Source of the DNA: Pomphorhynchus laevis
Lineage: Eukaryota > Acanthocephala > Palaeacanthocephala > Echinorhynchida > Pomphorhynchidae
Length of the DNA: 64,000 nucleotides
Direction: 5' to 3'
Assembly (NCBI GenBank): GCA_012934845.2
Contig: WNNJ02003333.1
Location: 47,159-111,158, forward strand
Made by a program: the position numbers and the translations under genes. Of the stretch, positions 46,660-57,700 are shown piece after piece; position 1 is the stretch's first letter; every line of letters begins with the position of its first letter. The notes below the pieces were generated by a model. It was not told the DNA's origin. It was given only the letters and a program-made list of their open reading frames with translations, and did not search any database.

Positions 46660-47410
46660 ATAAATATAATATTTATTTATAATATTTATAATATTTATAT
46701 AATATTTATATAATATAGGTATGCATAAATGCTCATGCCTTTACCTATACCTTTATTAATGTATTATATGAAATATAATACATTATAATACATTATAAAA
46801 TATGTTGTAAATTTAAATATGCCATCTTTACGATATAAATTAATAGTAGTTTTAATTGATGTTAATTTAATGTTCATATCTAGATATACACCTTTTTTAT
46901 CATCAATATTGGTTTCATTAAGAATAAGGCTACTATTTATAAAAATATTATTTATCAATAAAGGGTCATTATCAACTATTTAAAAATATTAGTTTTATTA
47001 AGAGTAACGCTACCTGAATAAATTAGTTCGCTTATTGAATAAAAATTATTTAACTGGTTTTATTCAATTATTATTAATATTATATGGTATGCACAAATGA
47101 TTAAATTTGATTATCTAGTATCTTATTCTAATACAAAGTATATTATTATCCCTATTTAAGTCTATTTTTAAGTATAATATATAAGTTTGCTGACGGCGAA
47201 TTTCATCATATTAAATTTAATTATCTTGTATCTTATTCTAATACAAAGGATATTATTTATTATCCGTAAAAATTTACCGCTTAAGAGTTTAAGAGTTTAA
47301 AATATGTATCTACTAAATTATTTAAATTTTTTTGAAGAAAGTCAATATAATTACATATTGTTTATTATTGATTGTATAACTTTTGTTATATAGGCGTTAT
47401 AAGATTAATT
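46660..47410 (-). mobile_element. Penelope-like RT and 3'-UTR fragments, degenerate
   Basis: Minus-strand 46764-46958 reads SSLILNETNIDDKKGVYLDM, then NIKL and NLYRKDGIFKF, matching the best copy. 47095-47410 holds pieces of UTR and RT C-terminus (TCTAGTATCTTATTCTAATA, twice). Confidence 0.7.
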
Positions 47411-48190
47411 TAAATTAATTTGAATTTATTCCTTTTGTGTGCTCTAATAATTTAATTAATTATGAATTAATATTAATAATGTGCTGTAATAATTTTTATT
47501 ACAAACAAAAACGACTGAAATTAAAGTTGTGTATTTTTCCTGCAAATTGTCTTCAGAATATATGATATAGAATAATTTAAATAAAATTACAGTGTGCTAT
47601 TTACACTATACGGTGTGCTAAAGGCAAATTTATTTATATATACTAATAAAATATATTAATTATCAGTACGCTCATCAATTTAATCAATTTAATCTAATTT
47701 AATCTGATTAAATTTAATCAATTTAATCAATTTAATCAATCTCATCAATTTAATCTACAAATTTTAAATTTTCTCTCTAATTCATTTAGCAAATTGTCTT
47801 ACGAAGACTTGTTCTAAGATATAATAGATCACTTTGCATTTTCTTTTATATTATCTAAAGTGTTTTAGAATTGTGATTATCTAGAGCGTGAATAATTAAA
47901 GAACAAATCTTAAATCAATCTGAAAAATACAGTTGAAATACAGGAATACAAATTTTTTAAAATTTATAAATTTATTTATTAATCCAAATAAAAAATACTG
48001 GAGCCTTCTGTTCTGACTATATATAAACAATTCTTTAGCTTTGAGTTTATTAAAATTTATTAAATAAATTTTATAAACTTATTAAATAAATTTAATAAGT
48101 TTATTAAATTTATTTTATTATAAATATATAAACTTATATTTCGTATATATAAGTTTATATAATATAATACAACCTTATTACAAGAAGGTT
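47411..48190. other. AT-rich stretch with AATTTAATC repeats
   Basis: A short tandem array of CAATTTAATC/TCAATTTAA units at about 47680-47760; nothing else is recognised. Confidence 0.45.
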
Positions 48191-49175
48191 GCCTTGCAAT
48201 AATAATCGTGACGAACCCTTAAAAACTGTGGTGTCGGATTGATGAACACTCTTAACATCCGGACCCTACTGATGAAGCTCAATAAGCAGAAGCCGGTCTA
48301 GAGATTGATGATGGACTGCGATGGTTTCCAATAAGCAGTTATATCCAATTTCCCTGTTTAACTATTTATTAGAAATAACTATAATTTCGTGTCGCTCTAC
48401 GATCCAGGGGTAGGCTGCAATAATACTTATATAATATAATGCCGAATCACTTTTGTGATCGCTTATGGACTTAAAAATTGTTTTGTAATAATCATCCTTG
48501 TGAAAAAGCCTTCTAAACTGTAGTAGATGATCCCCGAACACTCTTAAAATCTGGACTATACTGATGAAGCTCAATAAACAGAAACCAGTCTATGGATTTG
48601 ATTGCTTGTGGACTGCGATAATTTCCAATATCCTGTTATGTCCAATTCTCCTGTACAGGTTGCATCAAAGATGATGATAACAACGTTCCGGGATTCTATT
48701 TGAATACGGTAATATGTCGGTAATTAACTGGACTACACTCAACGATCTGTATATTATTCGTAACCACTAAATGTTAAAGATGACCGGCAGCACTTATCAG
48801 TAGTATGAGCAATCTCGATGACGTTTCGGCTGCCTGCGTGACGTTTGAAGAGAAAAAAAAACATTTTCGATAAAGTGCTTAAGTTTCAGTGACAAAAAGC
48901 TCGTAAACTGGAAACTTGCTTATCAGACCATCTATATCCATATCAAGCGATTCATATAATGCTACATTGCGTCATTCGTTGAATCCTTCAAAGGATTCTG
49001 CATATGTCTCATTGAGATTGCATAAAAGATGCTTGATAACAACGAATCAGGATTCCATTGGAATACGACCATATTCCAGTAGTTCAGTAAAGTACCGACA
49101 GCAGCTTTCAGCATATTGCCGTATTCCAACGGAATCCTGGACCGTTGTTACCAAACATCTTTGATGCAACGCTTT
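48191..49175. repeat. Diverged direct and inverted repeats
   Basis: 48195-48355 and 48488-48655 are diverged direct copies (shared TGATGAAGCTCAATAA.CAGA and GGACTGCGAT). The following block (GCATCAAAGATGATGATAAC then AACG) is repeated directly at about 49018-49085 and inverted at about 49108-49172, so 49018-49172 can fold back. No coding is recognised. ORFs at 48362-48574, 48916-49164 and 49215-49397 have no recognisable similarity. Confidence 0.55.
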
Positions 49176-51107
49176 CTTTCAGAATGTCATACAGGCAACA
49201 GAAACGATCAGTGGTTACTTCATTCTACTGATGAGTGTTGCCGAATAATCCATCATTTCGATGCTGTAGTGGTCATCTAAAAGTGACATGGTGACTGAAA
49301 GTCCTGAATCGAAGTCCAGTCTATCAAGCAACACCATTTTGTATAAATGCTGTATTTCGTAAGAAATCCTTAACCGTTGTCTACTCAGCATATTCATGCA
49401 CTACTTTTATATATAAATGTATATATATCTTCTTCATATATATCAAGTTAATTACAATTGAAAAAGGTTTCGAGCGAAACGTCAATAAATCTGTATTGCT
49501 AATTGTTGAGTCTATTTGATTACTTTTAAAGTTATATATTTAAGTTATAAAGTTAATATAATATAAAGTTATTTATAACAGTCTTTATATATAGTACTAT
49601 ATAGTACTATATATAGTACTATAATATATATATAATTTCATGTCTTGATTTTGATACAGCTGTTGAGGATTCTGGTTTACGACTAATTCAGCCATATATA
49701 ACTTTAAAAGTAATCAGATTGGCTCAACGATTATATATGTATTAGATATAAAATATACACTAATCAGAATATTGATAAAAATACTGATCTATTTATGATA
49801 TTAGTTACATGTAATAAATAAAATATATACATTATAGGAAATTATATAAATATTAAATATATAAATTTTTATATAAAATATAGATTTTTATATTTTTATA
49901 TAAAAATATAAATTTTTATATAATATTTTTTATAAAAATATTCATGAATAATAAATTAGTCTTTATTATTTTACAACAAATCTGATCTGATTTGTTCTAT
50001 TGACCAGTTATTATTGACCTGCGTACTTTGTTTTCGCACTAATATAACCTAATTATCAGCAAAATTACATGTTTTAAAATAATGTGTAAAGTATAAAAAC
50101 TATTAAAGAATCTAAATACACAAGATAAATGTGCATAAATATGAATAAATTTTATTATCAAATACATTCATATTTTTAAATAAACTACATTCAAAATAAT
50201 TTTTAAAGTATTTCAAAAATCTTTAAAAAATGATTTAATAATTTTAGATGTAAAATGTATTTTTTGCATATATTTTGTGAAGATAAATGTATATTTAACG
50301 ATAAAATGAATAAATTTAATTTTTAAAAATACAAAGGTATAATTTATAATGCTTTTTAAGTTATTTCAAAAATCATTTTTAAGTGATTCAATTATTTTAG
50401 ATAAAAAAGGTGTGATGTCAAGAAAATGTGTATTTAGCAATAAATTTTATTATTAAGGCAATTTATAATTTCAAATGATTTTTAAATTATTGAAAGAATA
50501 TTTTTAAAATGAGTTAATAATTTTAGATCTAAGGATAAATATAAAATGTATTTACATTTATTATGTTAAAAAAAATATGTATTTAATAATAAAACAAAAT
50601 TATATATCTGAATTATAATTATTATTAAAAGATATAATTAAATAGCACCTACTTTACAAAATATGCTGCAAATAACATCTGATTTCAATCGTTAAAAAAT
50701 TTCAAAACCAAATATTAGCAAATTTGTCTAACATCAACCTTTGTGTTGATTTATATCTTGATATTTTTCGATAATTTGCTGCTAAAGCGATTATGGAGAT
50801 GCATTCCACATATTAGATTTGTTTACTACAAGTATATCCTACAGATATTTGTTATTTGATACACCTCTATACATTTCTATAAAAGACAATTTATATATTG
50901 AAATATCTAAATTTAGTAGCAAATGGGGAACGACCTAAAAGTGCAATATAGCTACTTCACCTTTGTACATGAAACAATACATTTATTTTGCAATACTAAA
51001 CGACACAAATGAATAAAAAATTTAATTGAAATATTTAGAATTAAATCCTCTATGAATTAATTCTAAAAATTATTAATTCCTAGCTTTTTTTGTTAAAAAA
51101 GCTTGTA
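49176..51107. other. AT-rich stretch, no gene recognised
   Basis: TATAGTACTATATAGTACTA palindromes at about 49590-49625 and long ATATAAATTTTTATATAAAA runs at about 49850-49945. Nothing coding is recognised. Confidence 0.35.
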
Positions 51108-51730
51108 CAAAATCAGATCAGCTAACTGAGTATACGTATATTATGCTATTTACACATTAAAAATAATTTTAAATAGAAAATAAATAATAAATAATAAAAT
51201 AATAAAAAATAATTATTAATAATTTAATAATTTTATATAAGATTTCATATAACTCATATAAAGTTATAATTTAAAATTGAAATTTAAAAGAAATATCAAT
51301 TTTTATAAATATACTAATAAATAAAATAGAGTCATTAGGAGAAACTGCTATGCTATCAGGTTTCGGCCCCTATTCCTCGACCCAACATAGCAGCGGGGCC
51401 AAATACGTGCTAATGACGTATTTCCTCTGATGAAATTTGATTATTTAGTATCTTATTCTAATACAAGGTATAATATTTATTATCCGTTTAAATTTTCCGC
51501 TTAAGAGTTCAGATCAGATAACTGAGTCTGTGTTTTATACTATAAATAAAAATAAAGATAAATAGTAAATAATAATTTAAGATTTCATACAATTTATATT
51601 TATATCAAGTTAAAATAAAAAATTGAAATATAAAATAAAAGTATTTTTATGAATTTACTACTAAATATTATACGAAATAAAAGTTAGCGGTCATCAGGAA
51701 GAACTAATTAAAAAAATTATTATACAAGAT
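51108..51730 (-). mobile_element. Penelope-like 3'-end copies (one complete core, one tail)
   Basis: The first copy has terminus AAATCAGATCAGCTAACTGA at 51112, core 51330-51435 with an intact 6-bp GGCCCC/GGGGCC pairing, 8-bp hairpin AAATACGT/ACGTATTT and long stem; it extends to about 51505. A second terminus (CAGATCAGATAACTGAGTCT) starts at 51513 and runs into a truncated core near 51690. Confidence 0.8.
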
Positions 51731-51974
51731 TTTATATAATTTATATAAACTTAAATTTAAAATAAAAATCAATTTTTATAAATTGATATAACTTTGTATA
51801 CATGAATGATGATGTGGGTTCAATATATTTAGTGTATGCAATATGCTCGTTGAAGTTAAATATAAAATATTGATATATTATATAAATATATAAATATTTA
51901 TATAATATATATTATATAAATATATATATTATACATATTTTTTATTATTTATTATAATAAATAATTATATATAA

Positions 51975-52400
51975 AATAAATAAATAAATAAAAAAATAAT
52001 GCTAATCAATAAATCAAAATTTAATAATTAGATAATAAATAATTATAAATAATTGTTATAAGATTTTTTATAACTTATATCAAGTTAAAATTTAAAATTG
52101 AAATTTAAAATAAAAGTCATTTTTATGAATTGACTAATAAATAAAAGATGTATAAGAATAAATATTAGAGTCATTAATAGGAACTGCTATGTTATTAGTT
52201 TTGACCCGTATTCCTCGACTCAACATAGCAGTGGGATTAAATACGTGCTAATGACGTATTTCCTCTGATTAAATTTGATTTTCTAGTATCGTATTATAAT
52301 ACAAAGCATATTGTTTATCCACAAAAATTTTTCGCTTAAAAGATAAAATATATAAATATTTTTTTGATTTGTATATTTTACTATTGTCAGTTTGATTTTG
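51975..52400 (-). mobile_element. Penelope-like 3'-end copy
   Basis: Tail from about 51975, core 52169-52270 (stem pair 9 U-A; hairpin pair 7 G-C), UTR to about 52400. Confidence 0.75.
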
Positions 52401-52501
52401 ACATAAATAAATTTGATTTTAAAATCAATAAAATATATTACAATATTTAATATTTTATATATTTAAAATTAATTTTTGTAATATTAATATTTAATTAATA
52501 T

Positions 52502-52733
52502 TGTCCAATGATACGTCCGGTGTAGACGATTAAATTCAATTGTTCAGGCCGTTTACACATCGAGAGTAATAAGAAATTATTGTTCACAAAATTTGAAAAA
52601 AGGACTATAGTTCACAAAAAGGACTATTGCAATAGTCCCTTATACGTGTTAACAATAAGTTTTTATTTTGTTATTCCTCTCGATTCTTAAAGCCATGAAC
52701 AATTTAAGAGCACACCAAACGTATCATTGGACA
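52502..52733. mobile_element. MITE, 232 bp, with long terminal inverted repeats
   Basis: Ends TGTCCAATGATACGTCCGGT and, read from the right, TGTCCAATGATACGTTTGGT. Similarity between the arms continues inward for about 80-90 bp (ATCGAGAG.AATAA shared). No ORF. The flanks are TTAAT-rich but I cannot define a target duplication. The superfamily is undetermined. Confidence 0.75.
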
Positions 52734-52849
52734 TTAAATTCAATGTTTAATTTGCAATGTAACAGCATATATTCACACTTAATGAGCAATTCATACATAA
52801 CATTTTAAAAGGACAATTTTATTCTAATGCAAAGTATTCCGCTTAAGAT

Positions 52850-53265
52850 TTTATTTTAATTTAATAATTTTGTTGATTTGACTATTTTCTGTTTAAATAA
52901 TTTCTGTTCATCAATTTTTATGAATTGACGATGTATTTATTCGAATACAGGCGATGTATTCGAATTAAGATTAGATAACATCAGGAGGAAATGCTATGCT
53001 ATCAGGTTTCGGCCCCTTTTCCTCGACATAACATAGCAACGGGGCCAAATACATGCTAATGACGTATTTCCTCTGATGAAATTTGATTATCTGGTGTATC
53101 CTATTCTAATACAAAGTATAATATTTATTATCCATAAAAGTTTTCCGCTGATGATTTTATATTTATTTTTAATATTATTGTGTTGATTTATATATTTTAC
53201 TATTTACTGTTAAAAATATTATTTATTAAATATTATTTATTTTCTATTAATAAAAATTTTAAATA
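52850..53265 (-). mobile_element. Penelope-like 3'-end copy reaching the RT C-terminus
   Basis: Core 52978-53080; the UTR continues to GTTGATTTATATATTTTACT, the RT C-terminal border also seen at 14435 and 39415. Confidence 0.75.
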
Positions 53266-54110
53266 ATTCTAAATTAAAATTAAATAATTAAGTAATAAAT
53301 AATTAAATAATTAGTCATTAATAAATAATTGTTATATACTATTTTATATAATTTATATTTAAATTGAAATTTAAATTTCAATTTAATTGAAATTTAATGA
53401 ACGAGGTCATCGGGAGGAATTGCTAATTAATCAGGTTTTTGCCCCTATTACTCGACCAAACATATTAGTAGAGTTAAATACATGCTAATGACGGGTTTCA
53501 TTTATATCCAGTTACAATGTAAAATTTAAATTAAAAATAAAAGTCAATTGTTATGAATTGACTAATAAATAACAGATGCTATTTATTAAAATGTATTATA
53601 AAGAAAGATAAATAATTATAAGCAAAGTCAACGGCTAAATAATAATATGTCATTAAATAATTATAAGCAAAGTCAACGGCTAAATAATAATATGTCATTA
53701 AAACAAATCAGATCAGGTAACTCAATCTACGTATATTAAATAATTTATAAATTTAACATAATACTAAATAAAAATAAAATAAATAAATAAATAATTAAAT
53801 AATAAATAACAAATAATTTTATAATTTTATAAGATTTTATGTAATTTATATCAAGTTAAAATTGATTATTAAAATAAAATTTAATTTTTATGAATTGACT
53901 AATAAATAACAGACGTTATATCACAATAAGGATTATAGGTCATCAGAAGGAACTGCTATGCTGTCAGGTTTCGGACCCTAACTCTTCTACCCAACGTAAC
54001 AGCGTGGCCAAATGCATGCTAATGACGTATTTCCTCTGATGAAATTTGATTATTTAGTGTACGTTATTCTAAAACAAAGCATTCTAATACGTTTTTTTTC
54101 TTATTGCTTA
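53266..54110 (-). mobile_element. Two more Penelope-like 3'-end copies
   Basis: One degenerate core at 53406-53500, and a fuller copy from terminus AAATCAGATCAGGTAACTCA at 53705 with core 53939-54042. Between them a 53-bp sequence (GCAAAGTCAACGGCTAAATA) is tandemly duplicated at about 53595-53700. Another terminus-like motif (ATCAGCTCAATGAGTCTACA) follows at 54127. Confidence 0.75.
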
Positions 54111-55737
54111 TTATCTATAAAAATCACATCAGCTCAATGAGTCTACATATTTTATTATATTATATAATTATATTTTTTATACTGTATTTAGATTTATTTA
54201 GGTTTTATTTAGATTTTCTATTAAGAAATAAGAAACTTTTTACAAATTCGATTTTTTATCTTATTTTAGATATTGTCTTAACAAAACCAAATTTCAACAC
54301 ATTTTTACTAAAACATTTTCATAATTAAGTTTATTTTAAAATACAATAATTTTAAATAAAATCAAAATATAAAATTATCTTTTTTTGAAAAGATAGATTT
54401 CCAATTTCACCAAATTTAATGCAGTTCAGCACTTTAAGTTTGATTGTTGGTCAGCAATTTGTTTGCTTGCTTAACGCTTTCTTTAAAAAATGTTCATCAT
54501 TCGAACTATTAGTGGTTACAATAAATGTTTTTCATGTAAATAAAAAAATATTTTTTTTAATGAATAATATATAATATATATTATAAGAATAATATATAAT
54601 ATTTTCAATAAATATTTTTAATGTAATGTGGAATTTGAAATTTATTTTGATTCTATAAGATCTTGTTTTTATTTGGTTCTATTTACAATCGATTAATTTA
54701 AATAGATAAATGGTCTAAAATAAATAGATATCTATTTATATAAAAATCTAGACATTTCAATTCCTGGTTTACAAAATTGAGGTATATTCTTATTGATCCG
54801 AGGTCGATAACTATATAATATATAGTTATCGTTAAACATATATAGTTATAGTTAAATATATAGACAAATAATAATTATAATTAAATATAATTAATTATTA
54901 ATTAATTTTTAATTAATTAATAATTAAATATAGTATTGTAGTATATTTAAATCTAGAAATAATCAAGTTTATGAAATTTGACTATTTGGATTCGTATTTT
55001 TGAAGTTGCAAATAATGTGCAACTATTAAAATAATTTATCAAATTGTAAAACAAATTGAAATAAATAAAAAATATTATAATTTAAATAATACAAAGATTT
55101 TTTCTGTGTATTTCATATCGTTAGATTTTGTTTTATTATAAAGTGCAAATTTTAATAAATTTTAAATTATTAATGAGTTTATTTTTTCCTTCAAAAAATG
55201 AGTCGTAATGTTACAAAACCATACAAGATCGTTCTTGAATTTAATAAATCGTTAATAAATTATAAATGTTAACTGTTAAAATTTATAGGTTTAGCGCTAA
55301 AATAAATTGTTGATTTTCAGGAAAATCAATTGATAAATCAAATCAAATAAATTGTTGATTATAAATAAATTTATATTTTAACAAATAAATAAATTGTTGT
55401 TTTTTAAAAACATGTCTGCAGATAAGTCCAAACGAAAATAATTTACTTCGATGGAGAATCTGAGTTTTAATTTGAAGAGGGTCCATAATCTATAGCTTAA
55501 GATACGAAGCCCTCTACATATATTGTATTTCATCCAATAAAACAAATTGATCAATGTTACATTTTCTTTAATTAAATTATTTTAAATATATGAGGGTATT
55601 CAACTACGTTAGTTCGACTATGGTTATTCTAGAACATTAACAGCTTCGTACAGGACTATAAAATCTATCCGCAAAAAGTACTTTATTTTATCTATTGATA
55701 AATATATGTTTTTTTAAGTTATAATCGTCAACGAATA
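54111..55737. other. AT-rich intergenic stretch downstream of the acyl-CoA dehydrogenase gene
   Basis: No gene is recognised; TAATTATTAATTAATTTTTA palindromic AT runs lie near 54890-54930. A 74-codon Leu/Phe/Ile-rich plus ORF at 54104-54328 is what AT-rich DNA gives by chance. Confidence 0.35.
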
Positions 55738-57468
55738 TTAAAATAGTCTTTGCACTGGATACGCAATGTTATATCTGCCTTCGGATAACATACTCCTACC
55801 TATTTTACTAGCAATTTCGGATTGAGGGCATCCTGAATTACATAATTCAATATAGTATTTTGTAGCTGCAGCGGATTCATAGTTAAACGCTTTTTCTCCA
55901 ATATGTTTAACGATGTTATATGTTCCTTGATCCTTTCCAAAATGCATTCGGGCCTGTAGACTTAGAAGTGCCAATGAGTGCTCTGCCAACTGAGAAAGTC
56001 GAATTAGATCAGATTGTTGATTTTGTCGATTATCGTCTATTACACCTGTACCATCACGTAACAACAAATGAAGGCAAGAGTTTTTTAATTGAATTAGACA
56101 AGTTTCTGTCTGATGACATTGCAACCACGGACATTTGCTATACTCCCATATATCATAGAGAAATACGGATTTACCTGCAGATAGGCAATGTCTTTCACTT
56201 TCATGATATAGCTTTTCTCTAATGCACTGGCCTTCGGTTAGGAATTTATTAATCTGATCTGTAGAATCAGATGATAATTGCCGTATAAATTCAGCTCCAC
56301 AGTACAAGCGAACCACCAGCTCTGACCAGCCAAAGTGTGACATGAGTTCAAGCTGATTGGAAACATTAACTAATCTGCTTTCTTCAGAGTAAATTATCTT
56401 ACTGTCAAGTAACTCTGTCAACATTGACAAAAGTTTTCGGCATATGTCCATCGATCGACAACTCGCCAAGGCAACCTCAATTCCGTCTGAGGCCCAATCA
56501 ACATTGCACATATAGAAAGCCAAGCTTTCACATGTCATGGTCAATCTTGTGCCTTCTTCGCATATTCTCGAATGCTCTCTAGTTGACCGTTTTGTTACAA
56601 TTCCTGGTTCCTGCCGGAGATAGGCGATTATTTCATCAAGTATCGATTTTGCGAGTCCTGAACACAATTCTGTAATGTGCATCCTACATTTAAGCATCAT
56701 TGACACGAGCATCGAGTATGCGTTATCACAGTTCAGTTGGCCAGCTACAGTTGCATTATCAAATATTACCTCTCCGAAAGTAATTCCACATGATCCATAA
56801 ACATCCATTGCTTTACATCGAACATGCTCGCTTTTCCTAACCAGTCCTAATTTCATACATCCGTTTTCATCGTAACCAGAAACCAGGAAGATTTCAGCAT
56901 TATCGATATTTGTTACCCAACATTTGTTGCCGGAAAAAGTGCCGTCGCTGTGAAACTTTGACGTCTGCGATTGAAAATCTGTTCCGGATAGCGATTCATT
57001 ACACGCTAGAGTACCTATCAATTCACCGGAAGTAAGCTGATTTAAGATGATTTCATCGGGGAAATTGCATTGCATTAATGGATCAAGCACCCAACAGTTA
57101 TGTGCCATAATAGCCATTGCCAGTGGAATATCATAGCCGAGTTCTTCGAAAATACAAGCATTTTGCGTTTTTAGCAAATTGCAATCTAATTTCTTATTTC
57201 CACGTAAATTAAAAAGTCCAAAATTTCTTACTAAATCTATCGATTTATGGTTGAAATCACAAGACTGTTTGTTTAATGCTCGCCGGATGTCAGCTAGTTT
57301 CGTAATGAAATCGTTGTTCGGTACAGGTCTTTCTATATAAAATAACTCTTTACTTACATTTCCTTGACATATTTGAGTCAACGATGCTGGGCAATCAGTA
57401 ACGCCTTTAAAATGCTTTCGTGAGGTAAACCAGTTTACAGCTTTTGTTAAGATGGATACTCGCGACAT
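55738..57468 (-). CDS. Acyl-CoA dehydrogenase family protein, ACAD9/VLCAD-like, probable pseudoenzyme
   Basis: A single uninterrupted ORF of 576 codons, ATG at 57466-57468 with A at -3, TAA stop, no introns. The N-terminus (MSRVSILTKAVNWFTSRKHFKG) is basic and acid-free, as expected of a mitochondrial presequence. The fold is visible: N-terminal helical part with FGLFNLRG (83-90) and EELGYDIPLAMAIMAHNC (108-125), beta domain with GTLACNESLSGTDF (152-165) and SGNKCWVTNIDNAEIFLV (179-196), then the C-terminal helical domain and the extra C-terminal region of the VLCAD/ACAD9 group ending RYNIAYPVQRLF, like the RAYICAHPLDRT end of ACAD9. The catalytic-loop motif (F/Y)EGTNEILRMY aligns with FGWSELVVRLY (379-389), so the catalytic Glu is Gly. 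The FAD-contact GRxxF(N/D)..L.....Q block is not recognisable either. This fits an ACAD9-type role in complex I assembly rather than beta-oxidation, which is inference. The sequence is very divergent, but the open frame argues for selection. Confidence 0.88.
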   Translation of the reverse strand: MSRVSILTKAVNWFTSRKHFKGVTDCPASLTQICQGNVSKELFYIERPVPNNDFITKLADIRRALNKQSCDFNHKSIDLVRNFGLFNLRGNKKLDCNLLKTQNACIFEELGYDIPLAMAIMAHNCWVLDPLMQCNFPDEIILNQLTSGELIGTLACNESLSGTDFQSQTSKFHSDGTFSGNKCWVTNIDNAEIFLVSGYDENGCMKLGLVRKSEHVRCKAMDVYGSCGITFGEVIFDNATVAGQLNCDNAYSMLVSMMLKCRMHITELCSGLAKSILDEIIAYLRQEPGIVTKRSTREHSRICEEGTRLTMTCESLAFYMCNVDWASDGIEVALASCRSMDICRKLLSMLTELLDSKIIYSEESRLVNVSNQLELMSHFGWSELVVRLYCGAEFIRQLSSDSTDQINKFLTEGQCIREKLYHESERHCLSAGKSVFLYDIWEYSKCPWLQCHQTETCLIQLKNSCLHLLLRDGTGVIDDNRQNQQSDLIRLSQLAEHSLALLSLQARMHFGKDQGTYNIVKHIGEKAFNYESAAATKYYIELCNSGCPQSEIASKIGRSMLSEGRYNIAYPVQRLF

Positions 57469-57700
57469 TATATAATTTCGAATTTTAATTTAAAATAAGA
57501 TTGCCCATTCGGTTGCGTGCTTTTGTATAGATATTATAAGTGCGTCTGTAATTCATTTTAAATACACAATCAAAAGTTTATTGAATCAAGTATAAATAGA
57601 TCAAAATATATCTTAATATATTTAAAATGGTCACAGTGTTTGACCAAATCGTTGTATCTCTCGTTTGTAATTATTGTCAAACTATATTGTTTTACGATTT
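57469..57700 (-). promoter_or_regulatory. Probable 5' flank of the acyl-CoA dehydrogenase gene
   Basis: AT-rich sequence upstream of the ATG. No TATA box, initiator or splice leader acceptor can be claimed; given only as the position where the promoter must lie if the gene has no upstream exon. Confidence 0.2.

Noticed and set aside
51330-51435. HDV-like ribozyme, because of the interleaved pairings.
   Set aside because: No P3 hairpin, no P1.1 and no recognisable J4/2 with the catalytic C in place; only the pseudoknot order is shared.
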